The translations under genes were made by a program, and so were the position numbers. 64,000 nt of DNA from Elymus sibiricus. Taxonomy: Eukaryota > Streptophyta > Magnoliopsida > Poales > Poaceae. Numbering within the stretch: position 1 is the stretch's first letter; every line of letters starts with the position of its first letter. Positions 31,578 through 45,326 of the stretch are shown here, piece after piece. The notes below the pieces were generated by a model, which did no database searches, was not told the origin of the DNA, and worked only from the letters and a program-made list of their open reading frames with translations. Location: assembly GCA_039707655.1 (NCBI GenBank), contig CM077676.1, forward strand, positions 190,212,936 through 190,276,935. Direction: 5' to 3'.

Positions 31578-34500
31578 GACTCCCACTTGCACTAGAGTCA
31601 ATAATCTAGTCAATACTGATGCACTTTACACCTATGGTATACCGGTGTAAAACATGCTTCGCTTGTGCTATAGTCTGATGTCCAACGGATCTGACAACTT
31701 CTGTTCCGTGTGTATCTCTACATATCCTCGCGCTTTCACGCTTTCACAAAATTCATATTTTGTGTGGACTTGGCTTCGTATATATGTGAATCACTGGTCA
31801 AGCCTTGATTCCTCAGACTGAGCTATGGAGCAACTATCATCAATAGTGTTCCATTGACCAAAGCCATCTTGGAATCATACTAAGTTCATGAACGAACTGT
31901 ACGATTCAACATCTTCTATGTCGCTTTGAAAACGGCAACATACTTAGCCTTTGTTATAGAATTCGCCACAGTAACATGTTTGGAACGATTTCCAAACACC
32001 GTGCCACCATATTGTGTATTACACAAAACCCTTAACTTAAATCGAAAATCGCATGGAGCATTGATGAAGACTGTATCGATGTAATTACTTACAACGAGCA
32101 CTTCATAATCTCTGCTTGCGAGAAAACATGTCATCAGTGCTACTTTAGTACTCAATGACATTTTCACTGTTGTCCCATGATCAGTACTTTCATCACTTTG
32201 GTATCTATACTCGCAACAGCTTGGGAGTATCGGACATATCTGGTTGTTTTACATACCATGGAATACATGATTAATCCAAACACAAGAGTGTGTGGAATCT
32301 CCATCATGTATTTTGCTCATCAGTGTTTTGGGACACCGAGTCTTGCAAAACTCTTTCCATGTGACTTCGGCAAGAATCACTCCTTGGCGTTCTTATGCTA
32401 AACTGTTTTAGCATCTTGTCAATATGTATTTTTGGCTTTAGCCTATTAGGCAATTCTATCTTGTAGATAAAGATGCCTAATATCAAGGCTATTTAGCCCA
32501 AGCACTTCATCGAAAAACTATTTTCAATGAAGTCCTAATTCATGTCAAGAAATTTATATTATTTCCAATCAACAGTGTGTCAATCACACAAGGTTTTTAG
32601 AAATATTATTATGCTCCCACTTAATTTCTTGAAACCACAAGCATCTTCGTTATCCATTGATGAAATCAAACTCTTTTGACTATTTCATCAAAATGAAGAT
32701 TCCAACTCCATTTTGCTCTCTTCTGTCCATTGCTGGAACTCTGAAGTCTGCATACTTACTAGCATCCTCTGGATTGACAAAATACTTCGGACTGTATCAC
32801 ATGCAAGTCCTAGGTTGCATTTCCATCACATGGAAATCCTTTTGGCATCCATGTATCATATCTCAACATTGAAATATGTATTAATTGCTAGTTTAACCCG
32901 ATCTGACTTTAAGCATCGCTACGGTGAGACAATCTCATCGTAGTCAACTCCTTGAACTTGTTATTGCAACAAGTCGAGCTGTATGGATAAAACATTTTAT
33001 CCACATCAGTTTATAGTTCCATTAATGTTTGTTAGACTCTAAGTCTTCCGAAGGGTTTATCAAGATATAATCTTGAATTATTTATGGAAACTATCTCGGA
33101 TTATATTGGCATTTAGCCAATTCTGGAGTCAGGGCCCATCAACGCTTCCTTGTGTATCGTAGGTATACTGTTGTCTAACAACAATATCTCGCTTGCGCAC
33201 CTGAGAGGTTTGCACGAGTTTTGCCTACGTGGTTCAGTTGCAAGTTCGACCAAAGTCCATACATCTCATGTAGAGGCTTCCGTATCAGTCGCAGTAGGAA
33301 ACTCTAGAATTACTTCCAAGGTTTCTTTCCTTTGATCTGATGACGAAGATATTGTTATCTCGTCGATTTGCACTGTTCTCCCACTCAGCTTTTGCAAGAA
33401 CCATTTTCTTCAAAAGCATACCGTTTTTGTGTTAAAACTTTTTGCCTCGGTATAGTGGTGGAGGAATTCCCAATTACTTGGTATAACCTACAAAGTAGTA
33501 CTTGTCTGATTTGGAATAGGTTTGTAAATATTTTACACAAGCCCCATATTCCAAATGTTAAGAAAAGACAAAGCATGGTTGGGCGTACCATACCATGGCA
33601 TCATTTCAACAGACCTGATGGTGCTCTTTTCAGTGTAAAAGCCGCAGTCTCTAAAGCATTACTTTAAAAGGGATAATGGCAAATTGATTTATGTCATCTT
33701 TGATCTTACCATGTCATAAATGGTTTGAATACATCTTCACGGACGTACCACTCACAGTGGAGTTCCGGGAGGTGTAAGTTATGAAACTCTTTTCACAACT
33801 CATCAGACATTCGCTAAACTTGTAACTCAAATATTCCTTTCGGCAATCTAGTTTGCAGAAACATATTTTCTTGTTACAATAATTTCTACTTCATTTTTGA
33901 AAACCTTATGAATCATTTCAAAAGATCCAGACTTACGTCTCATCAAGTAAATATCCATATATCTACTTGAGTCATTTTTGAAGATAGACAAATCCACTGC
34001 TAGCAATAACCTTTATCAGACTACATACATCAAAATGTATGATCACCAATAAGTTCGTTGCTCGTTCCTTATGGCCTGTGAACGGTATTTCAGTCACTTC
34101 ACTTTTTGGAGGAAAGTTGCAAGTGTCAGATGATTCATAATCAAACGACTTCAAAATCCATCATTATGGAATTTCTCCATGCGGGTTTCGCCAATGTGAC
34201 CAAATGCAGTGCCACACATGTGTGGTATTCCCTTAGTCTTGCGACATTTAGCGTCAGTGTTATGGATGTATCATATTACCATCAATATTCATAACATACA
34301 TCCCATTCATGATGGAAGTATGGCCCTTATGTTATTCATAACACTGAACACCAATTATTCTTTTATGAACAACCCTTTTGCAACAAACATCATGCAATGG
34401 GCTAGAGTGTATAAAACTCTAAAATGAATTATGAAAGTAAATACGGAGGTAATATATTATTATCAATATTTATAACATACATCCCATCCATGATGGAAGC

Positions 34501-36876
34501 ATGGCCCTTATGTTATTCATAACACCGAACATCAAAAGTTCTCTTATGAACAACCTTCTTGCAAGATACTTTATGCAATGGGCTAGAGTGTATAAAAACT
34601 CTAAAATGAATTATGAAAATAAATACATAGGTAATGTACTGAGTATAAAAACTTTTACTATGTTCTCAGCGCATATCTAAACCTCACTCCGGCCAGTCTT
34701 TTAGGCCGTAGTAGTTCTTGCATCGAATTGCAACGGAAAGCAATAATCGAGCGGGTATCTCTGTGATTTAACTCACAATACCCAAGAATCAGTGATTAAC
34801 ATGTTTAATCACAATTCCCAAGAACTATTTCCTTGACCAGCCTTCTATACATCAATAGCTTGTATGACTTTCATACACGAGCTGGATATTCCAGTCTTCT
34901 CTCTTTTTGCCTTTATACTTCTAACAGTTTAACTTTCAGTATTTCTTCTACTCTCAGAAGAAGCATCCAATTTAAGAGTGGCGTTAGCCCCGGACTTCCT
35001 AGGTGTGTAAGTCACACTAACACCCTTTGGACATTTCCTTTCTCTTTAAGTTGTTGTTTTATTCACCTTCATCACATGATAGGCGTTCTTCTGGATCCCT
35101 CTGTTATTAGTCAAATGCATAGTAAACATTTTTACTAATAGTTTGCAAAACAAACATTGCTTCGGATATCCCATATCTTCTAGCCTTTGTTTGTATCTGA
35201 AACTAATTTTCAGTTCCATGAATATCACATAGCTATCCCAAACTTTTGAAGTTCGGGTCTCATGGAAGCAAACATATTGCACTTGACCGTAACGGAATTC
35301 TAGCTTTTGGATCAAAGGACGAGAGTCACATTATCCATAGCATTAGTGGGAGAATACCAAAAGCATGCGATAGGACAAAGTCCTTCTCGGCACTTTTGAG
35401 GACAATCCTCACATTACGTTACCAACTGTAAAGTTTTAACCAGATATTTAACATCTTATTCAATTTTAACAGGGAAGGTGGAAACGCGAGCCATTCTTCT
35501 ATAACTATTATGCATATAACACTTAGAGAGTGTCCATAATTAATTTGCACTAAGAATTAAAAGAATTAATTCTAAAGTGCGCTCCTACTCAAATCAATAT
35601 CTCTCATAATTGATTTTGAGTGATACAAGATCCAGACTTCAATTCATCGCCATAGAATCATCATCTCATGACGGGAATTTTAATCGGTAGGCCAACTTGC
35701 CGATCACATCTCTATGTGACTCTTGTTCATCTTTCGATGCGTGTGTTCCGAGCTCAGGACGATCCTGCCATGAACGTCAAGACAACCAAGTGATCTTGCT
35801 GCGAGGTCTGACCTCACCCGCCTCACACTTCTCTAATCGTTTGTACCCATGCATCCATGGCGCACCCCAAAAAGATAGGTGCCGTGACGGTGCTACACTT
35901 GGGAGAACACTAACTACTTGATATTTTTGTGAGAGATCACCCTAATAAAAAGCGACTACCGCGCAATCAAGAAGGGTGTATCATAAGGGATTAACATCTC
36001 AGGCAATTCATAATAGCATGGTATGGTATAGCCCTTTCTGACGGAGAAGTCTTGTATTTCTTCGTCTTCGGCATTCGCGTCGGTGTTCACCTTCGTGAAG
36101 TTTGCCACCACCTTGTTGATGCACCAGATAATTTTCCTATCTCTATAGCTAATAAAATAAGTGCATTACTTAAGGTTGACACGCAGGTCATTAAAGTGAC
36201 AATCATATGGCTCCAGCCATCATGCCGAATCATGACACGCAAGTCATGTTAATTTACATTATATAGTCATCTCATACAAAATCAAATTGAATATGATGAA
36301 GACTATACCACATCTTATGCACATCTCATGTCATCCTGCAAAACCAAGTTAGACGCCTCTAATCGGTTTATGCAAATTTTCATTTTACGTGGCTTCTAAG
36401 GTTTCGAAACAAACCGAAGCTACCAACGTCCATCATCAAGTATGATTATTCAAGTCGCTAGATTAACTTTGCGGGGTGTATGAAACACGAGATAATAAAA
36501 TCTCGAGCCCCATACTGAACTTCGTCATACGCATGACCCCCGTGCAGATCATATCTGCATTGCCCTTTCGTCTGCGAAATTTCATCTTTCTTTTTAACTA
36601 TGGTGGAATTCAAAGAACTGTTAGCACTTCGTTGATCAATCAGGATCGCGGATTGCCAGAACTTTGAAACTCCACCATGCTGTTATCAAGATCAGAAATA
36701 TGCAAATTCCAGGGAAGCAACAAGAACATCGGGTAACAGATTTCATCTGCTACCCACACAAATAATTATCAGCAGTAGAACTCATCTACTACAAATTATA
36801 TTGTGCAACACCCAAACATCTCTATGTATTCTAGATCGTAACCTGCATCTACACATAGCACGGCTCTTGATGCCAC
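31578..36876 (-). pseudogene. Interior of B: decayed copia pol and gag
   Basis: Only short pieces can be read on the minus strand. Examples are an RNase H remnant at 32167-31916 (with 'TKAKYVAVFKA' in place of the usual '.EAEY.A...A'), an RT connection remnant at about 32486-32304, and an integrase remnant at 34154-33972 ('HFDVCSLIKV'). No open stretch exceeds about 110 codons. The order RNase H, RT, integrase, gag from left to right agrees with a minus-strand copia element. 35500-36876 is leader. Confidence 0.8.
34271..34642. repeat. Tandem duplication in B, period ~181 bp
   Basis: Two units share 'ataacatacatccca.tcatgatggaag.atggcccttatg', 'atgcaatgggctagagtgt' and 'aaaatgaattatgaaa.taaata'. 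Confidence 0.8.
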
Positions 36877-39061
36877 TGTAGGGGAACGCAGCAGAAAACA
36901 AAAAAAATTCGACCTACGCACCAGCCAAGGACCACTATGGAGACTGCATACAAGGTTTGATCTTTTCGTTACCGACTTGTAGCGCAGCAGAAGTAGAGTC
37001 GATGACGATCGGCGGTGCAGATCCCCGCAGCTAGGATTTACAACCTCCCAACCGCGAGGATGTACTCCCTCATCTGCCCCTCGGACAGCCCTCCAGGAGG
37101 CGGTCGGACAGTCCCTTGGACTGTGTCGCGGACAGCCCTTCGGGAGGACCCTCATAACCCGGACGGTCACTCGGACAGCCCTTCGGGAGGACCCTCGAAA
37201 CTCGGACGGTCACTCGGTTAGCCCTTCGGGAGGACCCTCGAAAATAGGACAGTCACTCAGGCAGCCCTTCGCGAGGCACTCTCGAACTAAGACCGAAACT
37301 ACGATCTCTCTACAGAGTTGCACACATACGGTGTCATCTATCCGGCAGGGCTTCGCCGTCCAGAACTAGTTCCTGCCGGAACCCAGACAGCCTTTCGGCT
37401 CTACGAAACTATTTCGCTGGGAGGGAGAGAGAAGCCAGACAAGTCTATGGCATGTGTATGAGAGCAAGGATGAGGTTTGGAGAGCACCCCTCCACCTCTA
37501 ATTATAGGAAAGCCAAGGGGTAAAGTTGGCATACAAAAATACCAAAAGTACCCCCACTTTATGTCTCACATAAAAGAATAAAAGGCAAAAAGGGATGGCA
37601 TGTGGAGCTCCATGGAGGAGCCCCACCTTGGCCGGCCACCTCTAGGGGGCCCCCCACATGGGGGTGCCTTGCTCCCCAATCCCTTCTAGAAGCCTTTTGG
37701 GAAATATCCCAAAAGGTGACTTTCCAAAAAAATATCCATAAAGTGATTTTCACTATTCACGGAACCAATTTTCCGCGACCGTTAAATCCGAAAATATTTC
37801 TATGGGTCTTAGAATAATTCCAGTACCCACTAAAATGATTTTGGATTCGTTCCAAAACAATTTCGGATTAGTGATTTTCATCTGCGAAAAGCAACCAAAT
37901 CGGTTCCGGCAGCTCCGGAACATTTCTGGTTTTTATCCCGAAAAATTCCCAGAAGTTTCCAGAACACTTCTGGCATCCTCCAAGAATTTCCAGGCGTGTG
38001 CCGAAACCAATTTGACTTAATGGTATCCCCTGAAACAACTTTTTAGTTTTACCGGAACTATTCCGATGTCCTCTCCGGAACGTTTCCGTTGCGTCCGAAA
38101 GTTTTCCGGTGATTTTCTCTCAGACTCCTTGTCTAGTATTCAGCAGATAGATGACCCTTAAGCGTGTGACCCTATAGGTTCGGTGAAGTATAGACATGAC
38201 CCGGAACACTTTCCGATCAATGATCAACATCGGAGTCGTGGACACCCATATTGACCCCTATACCCACACGAATGAATATTCGAGTGAACCTCCAGTTGCC
38301 GTGTGCTATTCCTGTTGCTTCGCGATATGTTACAAATACCCGAGGTGAGAATCATCGGCATCCCCGTGGATCAACACTTGTCCACAATGCCAGTTACCTC
38401 GTTACCGGTTTTGTTCTCTTTTCTCGTTTCCATGTTCCGGCATCCCTGTCATCAAATCACAATGTGTCTGGCCAGACAATGATGGATACCGTAACACCGA
38501 GAGGGCCCAGAGATATCTCTCCATCGTCGGAGGAGCAAATCCCAATCTTGAGCTATCAAGTTACTTGACATACTTTTCCATGAACCCGTAAGCCGCCGTA
38601 ATAGCCACCCATTTACGGATGACGTTTAACAAACCCCAAAGTTCATGAAGCAAGTATGAAGAAACTCGATACTCTCATGGTCTAAGGAATTATGCAAACG
38701 TAAACTTTCTCTGTGTTATTATCCATTCACTTGTGACGAATGTATCTCACAGCATAACATCAATTCGGGACGATTCAACACAAGTGTTCTCCTAACATTG
38801 TGCCCTCAAAGTTGCCGGCATAGTCATGCCCATGATCAGGAAAACAGAACCATCATGCAACACTTGAGCTAGTCTTACAGAACAGACTAGGAATACATTT
38901 TACCATTTATTATTCCACACGTGCATATGAGTCTTCCTCCGAGGCTCGTGGTTATTGCAGACTCGAGAACCATAGCAGTTATAGCATGGAACATAAACAT
39001 AATTATGAACATGGAGATAAATAATAACATTTATTATTGCCTCTAGGGCATATCTCCTACA
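36877..39061 (-). repeat. LTR-B2 (5' LTR of B, 2185 bp)
   Basis: Matches LTR-B1 over its full length with a few per cent substitutions by eye. It has one extra ~43-bp unit in the tandem repeat (37135-37290), which accounts for the 44-bp length difference. Ends are TGTAGGGG...TCCTACA. Confidence 0.87.
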
Positions 39062-39066
39062 AGACC
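39062..39066. repeat. Right TSD of element B
   Basis: AGACC; see 29432. The A leader resumes here. Confidence 0.6.
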
Positions 39067-39082
39067 TAGCTCATGATGCCAC
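39067..39082 (-). other. Primer-binding site of A
   Basis: The minus strand reads GTGGCATCATGAGCTA next to the LTR end, a decayed version of the initiator-Met tRNA site TGGTATCAGAGCC used by BARE-type elements. Confidence 0.6.
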
Positions 39083-40510
39083 TGATGGGGAACGAAGCAT
39101 GAAAATCAAAAAATTTCCTACGAACACCCAAGATCTATCTAGGAGAAGCATAGCAACGAGAGGGGAGAGTGTGTCTACGTACCCTCATAGACCGAAAGAG
39201 GAAGCGTATATAACGCGGTTGATGTAGTCATTCTCTTCGCGCAGCCAAGGGGGGGGAGGACTTGGACTCCAAGTCCAATCGTATTCCTACTAGGACTCCC
39301 CTTTTTTTCCCTTCCCTAGCCACATGGGCTTTTGAGGACTTGGTACACCTAGCCCAATAAGGCCAGGGCGCCTCCCCTCAGCCCATACCAGCCCTTGGGA
39401 CGTGGTGTACCCACCTGTAGACTTCTGGACCCCTCCAGAATCCTCCGGAACCTTCTGGAAGCTTCCCAGTACAATACGGAAAAAACTGCACCTTTTTCCG
39501 GAACCCAAAATATGACTTCCCATATATAAATCTTTACCTCTCGACCATTCCGAGACTCCTCGTGACATCCGGGATCTCATCCGGGACTCCGAACAACATT
39601 CGGTTACCAATCATCAAATATCCCAATACTACTCTAGCGTCAACGAACGTTAAGCGTGAGACCCTGCGGGTTCAGAAATCGTGTAGTTATGACCGAGACA
39701 CCTCTCCGGTCAATAACCAATAGCGGGACCTGGATGCCCATATTGATTCCTACATATTCCACGAAGATCTTTTATCGGTTGAACCACGATGTCAAGGATT
39801 CGGTTAATCCCGTATGCAATTCCCATTGTCCGGCGATATGTTACTTGCCCGAGATTCGATCGTCGGTATCTCCATACCTTGTTCAATCTCGTTACCGGCA
39901 AGTCTCTTTACTCGTTCCGTAATACAAGATCCCGTGACTAACCCATTAGCCACATTGCTTGCAAGCTCTTTACGATGTTGTATTACCGAGAGGGCCCAGA
40001 GATATCTCTCCGTCATACGGAGTGACAAATCCCAGTCTCGATTCGTGCCAACCCAACAAACAACTTTGGAGATACCTGTAGAGCACCTTTATGATCACCC
40101 AGTTACGAAGTGACGATTGGATACACACTAAGTATTCCTCCGGTGTCAGGGAGTTGCACGATCTCATGGTCTAAGGAACAGATACTTGACATGAAGAAAG
40201 TTGTAGCAAATAAACTAAATGATCTGGTGCTAAGCTTACGGTTGGGTCTTATCCATCACATCATTCTCCTAATGATGTGATCCCGTTATCAAATAACAAC
40301 TCATGTCTATGGTTAGGAAACCTTAACCATCGTTGATCAACGAGCTAGTCTAGTAGAGGCTCTCTAGGGACACGGTATTTGTTTATGTATCCACACATGT
40401 ATTTAAGTTTCCGGTCAATACAATTCTAGCATGAATAATAAACCTTTATCATGAACAAGGAAATATGATAATAACCAGTTTATTATTGCCTCTAGGGCAT
40501 ATTTCCAACA
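39083..40510 (-). repeat. LTR-A2, shared by A and A'
   Basis: 1428 bp, TGATGGGG...CCAACA. It lacks about 300 bp of the part kept by LTR-A1: 'tctcttcgcg' jumps to 'cagccaagg' at 39241. It keeps the part that A1 lost. Confidence 0.87.
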
Positions 40511-40543
40511 GTCTCCCACTTGCACTAGAGTCAATAATCTAGT

Positions 40544-41341
40544 TTACATTGTAATGAATCTAACACCCATGGAGTCCTGGTGCTGATCATGTTTTGCCCG
40601 TGGAAGAGGTTTAGTCAATGGGTCTGCTACATTCAGATCCGTATGTACTTTGCAAAGTTCTATGTCTCCATCCTTAACATAATTCCGAACGGAGTTGAAA
40701 CAACGCTTGATGTGCTTGGTTCTCTTGTGAAACCTGAGCTCCTTGGCAATGGCAATAGCTCCAGTGCTGTCACAAAAGATAGTCATTGGATTCGATGCAC
40801 TAGGTATTACACCTAGATCGGATATGAACTCCTTCATCCAGAATCCTTCTTGCGCTGCTTCCGAAGCAGCTATATACTCCGCTTCACATGTAGATCCCAC
40901 CACGACGCTCTGCTTGGAACTACACTAACTGACCGCTCCACCATTTAATATAAGTACGTATCCGGTTTGAGACTTAGAGTCATCCGGATCTGTGTCGAAG
41001 CTAGCACCGACGTAACCCTTTACGACGAGCTCTTCGTCACCTCCATAAACGAGAAACATGTCCTTAGTCCTTTTCAGGTACTCTAGGATATTCTTGACCG
41101 CTGTCCAATGATCTACTCCTGGATCACTTTGGTACCTCCCTGCCAGACTAATGGCAAGGCACACATCAGGTCTGGTACACAGCATGGCATACATTATAGA
41201 GCCTATGGCTGAAGCATAGGGAATGACTTTCATCCTTTCTCTTTCTTCTGCCGTGGTCGGGCTTTGAGTCTTACTCAACTTCACACCTTGCAATACAGGC
41301 AAGAATCCTTTCTTTGACTGATCCATTTTGAACTTCTTCAA
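40544..41341 (-). pseudogene. Copia RNase H (interior A') with nonsense codon
   Basis: Same block as in A, including STCEAEYIA and ADPLTK. At 40925-40927 the Trp codon of the 'SW.SSK' motif has become TAG, splitting the frame into 40544-40903 and 40925-41341. The histidine and acidic residues are otherwise present. Confidence 0.87.
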
Positions 41342-41365
41342 AAGTTTGTCAAGGTATGTGCTTTG

Positions 41366-42031
41366 TCAAAGTCCTATTAGGCGTCTTGATCTATCTCTAT
41401 AGATTTTGATGCCCAATATATAAGCAGCCTCAGCGAGGTCTTTCATTGAAAAACTCTTATTCAAATATCCTTTTATGCTTTCCAGAAATTTTATATCATT
41501 TCCAATCAACAATATGTCATCCACATATAATATTAGAAATGCTACAGAGCTCCCACTCACTTTCTTATAAATACAAGCTTCTCCGAAAGTTTGTATAAAA
41601 CCAAAAGCTTTGATCACCTCATCAAAGCGTATATTCCAACTCCGAGATGCTTGCACCAGTCCATAGATGGATCGCTGGAGCTTGCATACTTTGTTAGCAT
41701 CCTTGGGATCGACAAAACCTTCTGGTTGCATCATATACAATTCTTCCTTAAGAAACCCGTTAAGGAATGCCGTTTTGACGTCCATTTGCCAGATCTCATA
41801 ATCATAAAATGCGGCAATAGCTAACATAATTCTAACAGACTTAAGCATCGCTACGGGTGAGAAAGTCTCATCGTAGTCAACCCCTTGAACTTGTCGGAAA
41901 CCCTTTGCGACAAGTCGAGCTTTATAGACGGTGACATTACCATCAGCGTTTGTCTTCTTCAAAAATCCATTTATTCTCAATGGCTTGCCGATCATCGGGC
42001 AAGTCCACCAAAGTCCATACTTTGTTCTCAT
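41366..42031 (-). pseudogene. Copia reverse transcriptase (interior A')
   Basis: Motifs VDYDETFSPV, QMDVKTAFLNG and LYVDDILL are all canonical. It breaks before RNase H at the same place as A. Confidence 0.86.
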
Positions 42032-43176
42032 ACAAGGATCCTATCTCGGATTTCATGGCCTCAAGCCATTTGTTGGAATCCGGGCTCATCATAGCTTCTT
42101 CATAGTTCGTAGGTTCGCTGTTGTCTAACAACATGACTTCCAGGACTGGATTACCGTACCACTCTGGTGCAGAGTGTGTCCTGGTCAACCTACGAAGTTT
42201 AGTAGTAACTTGATCTGAAGTTTCATGATCATCATCATTAGCTTCCTCTCCGGTTGGTGTAGGCATCACGGGAACTGCTTTCTGTGATGTGCTACTTTCC
42301 AATTCGAGAGAAGGTACGATTACCTCATCAAGTTCTACTTTTCTCCCACTCACTTCTTTCGAGAGAAACTCCTTCTCTAGAAAGGACCCATTCTTGGCAA
42401 CAAAGATCTTGCCCTCGGATCTGTGATAGAAGGTATACCCAATGGTCTCTTTAGGGTATCCTATGAAGACGCACTTCTCCGCTTTGGGTTCGAGCTTATC
42501 AGGCTGAAGCCTTTTGACATAAGCGTCGCATCCCCAAACTTTAAGAAACGACAGCTTAGGTTTCTTGCCAAACCACAACTCATACGGTGTCGTCTTAACG
42601 GATTTAGATGGTGCCCTATTTAAAGTGAATGCGACTGTCTCTAGTGCATAACCCACAAAATGATAGTGGCAAATCGGTAAGATACATCATAGAACACACC
42701 ATATCCAATAGAGTACGATTACGACATTCGGATACACCATTACGCTGTGGTGTTCCAGGTGGCGTGAGCTGTGAAACAATTCCTCAATGTCTTAAATGCA
42801 TACCAAACTCGTAACTCAAATATTCACCGCCACGATCAGATCGTAGAAATTTAATTTTCTTATTACGATGATTCTCCACTTCACTCTGAAAATCCTTGAA
42901 CTTTTCAAATGTTTCAGACTTGTGTTTCAGTAAGTAAATATACCCTTATCTACTTAAATCATCAGTGAAGGTAAGAAAATAACGATATCCACCGCGTGCT
43001 TCAACACTCATCAGACTGCATACATCGGTATGTATTATTTCCAATAAGTCACTTGCCCGCTCCATTGATCCGGAAAATGGGGTTTTAGTCATTCTGCCCA
43101 TAAGGCCTTGTTCACATGTCTCAAATGATTCATAATCAAGAGATTCCAAAAATCCATTGGCATGGAGTTTCTTCAT
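41943..43176 (-). pseudogene. Copia integrase (interior A'), broken
   Basis: The C-terminal half (42656-41943) and N-terminal part (43176-42946) are in separate frames. The catalytic core between them (about 42660-42945) is interrupted by a frameshift near 42650 and by stops. Confidence 0.83.
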
Positions 43177-44480
43177 GCGCTTTACACCAATATGACCTTA
43201 AGCAGCAGTGACACAATCATGTGGTACCATCATCATTAACTTTGCATCTTTTGGCATTAATATTATGAACATGTGTATCACTACAATCGAGATTCAGTAA
43301 ACCTTTCACAAAGGGTGCATGATCACAAAAGATATTACTCATATAAACAGAATAACCATTATTCTCTAACTTAAATGAATAACCGTCTTGCAATAAACAA
43401 TATCCAGATATAATGTTTTATGCTCAACGCAAGCACCAAATAACCATTATTTACGTTTAATACTAATCCCGAAGGTATTACGAGCGTGCCGATGGTGATC
43501 ATATCAATCTTGGAGACACTTCCAACACCCATCGTCACCTCGCCCTCAGCTAGTTTCTGTTACTCCGCAGCTCCTGCTTCGAGTTACTAATATTAGCAAC
43601 TGAATCGGTATCAAAATACCGAGACGCTACTACGAGCACTAGTGAGGTACACATCAATAACATGTATATCAAATATACCTACGTTGACGTTGCCATCCTT
43701 CTTATCTGCCAAGTACTTGGGGCAGTTCCGCTTCGAGTGACCATTCCCCTTATAAAAGTAGCACTCAGTCTCGGGTTTGGGTCAAGCATTGGGTTTCTCC
43801 ATTGGAGCGGCAACTGTCTTGCCATTCTTGAAGTTTCCCTTCTTTCCCTTGCCCTTCTTGAAACTAGTGGTCTTGATTAACCATCAACACTTGATGCTCC
43901 TTCTTGATTTCTACCTTCACGGCCTTAAGCACCACGAATATCTCGGGGATTGTTTACTCCATCCCTTGCATATTATAGTTCATCACAAAGCCCTTGTAGC
44001 TTGGTGGCAGTGACTGGAAAAACTCTGTCAACCGCTGTCTTATCTGGAAGATTAACTCCCACTTGATTCAAGCGATTGTAGCACCCAGACACTATGAGCA
44101 CATGCTCACTCACTGAGATGTTCTCCTCCATCTTGCAGGCAAAGAACTTGTCAGAGGTCTTATACCTCTCAACACAGCCATGAGCCTGAAATACGAATTT
44201 CAGCTCTTGGAACATCTCATATGCTCCGTGGCGTTCAAAACGTCTTTGGGGCCCTGATTTCGAAGCCGTAAAGCATGGCGCACTAAACTATCGAGTAGTC
44301 ATCAGAACATGCCTGCCAGACGTTCACAACATCCACAGACGACGCTAGAGGGGTTGGCACACCGAGCGATGCATCAAGGACATAAGCCTTCTGTGCAGCA
44401 GTGAGGACAATCCTCAGACTACGGACCTAGTCCGCATAATTGCTTACAATATCTTTCAACTTAGTCTTTCTCTAGGAACG
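43177..44480 (-). pseudogene. Degenerate protease and gag (interior A')
   Basis: Parallels 26829-28170 with the same defects. The readable gag fragment is at 44215-43973. Confidence 0.75.
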
Positions 44481-45267
44481 TATTAAAAATAGGGAGCTAC
44501 AACGCGAGCTATTGATCTACAACACAAATTTTGCAAAGACAATTAATACTAAGTTCATGATAATTTAGTTCAGTTAATCAAATTACTAATGAACTCCCAC
44601 TTAAAACAACATCCCTCAAGTTGTCTAAGTGACACATGATCCAAATCAACTAACCCATGTCCGATCATCACGTGAGATGGAGTAGTCATCAATGGTGAAC
44701 ATCTCCATGTTGATCATATCTACTATCTGACTCATGTTCGACCTTTCGGTCTCCCGTGTTCCGAGGCCATGTCTGTACATGCTAGGCTCGTCAATTTAAC
44801 CCAAGTATTCTGCATGTGTAAAACTGGCTTACACCCGTTGTATGTGAACATAGAGTCTATCACCCCCGATCATCACGAGGTGCTTCGAAACGACGAACTT
44901 TCGCAACGGTGCATACTTAGGGAGAACACAATTTCTTGAAATTAAGTGAAAGGATCATCTTATAATGCTACCGTCGTCCTAAGCAAAATAAGATGCATAA
45001 AAAGGATAAACATCACATGCAATCAATATGTGACATGATATGGCCATTATCATCTCGTGCCTTTGATCTCCATCTCCAAAGCACCGGCATGATCTCCATC
45101 GTCACCGGCATGACACCATGATCTCCATCATCATGGTCTCCATCATCATGTCGTCACGTGGTCGTCTCACCAACTATTGCTTCTACAACTATTGCTAACG
45201 CATAGCGATAAAGTAAAGCAATTATATGGCGTTTAACAGTTGACTCGCAGGTCACACAATAAATTAA
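44481..45267 (-). other. Leader of A', first copy
   Basis: Non-coding and matching 28171-28915. It ends at 45267, where gag sequence begins again. Confidence 0.7.
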
Positions 45268-45326
45268 GCACCACGGCCTTAAGCACCACGAATATCTCGG
45301 GGATTGTTTACTCCATCCCTTGCATA

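Larger units (their letters stand above)
29437..39061 (-). mobile_element. Element B: complete copia-type LTR retrotransposon, nested in A, coding region decayed
   Basis: Two 2.1-2.2 kb LTRs flank a 5.3-kb interior. The polypurine tract (GTGGGAGTC on minus) lies next to the left LTR and a primer-binding site (minus TGGCATCAAGAGCC, 36863-36876) next to the right LTR, so it runs on the minus strand. LTRs begin TGTAGGAGATATGCCC, related to but distinct from the BARE/Angela LTR. It is inserted into the leader of A about 20 bp from the A 5' LTR. Confidence 0.87.
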
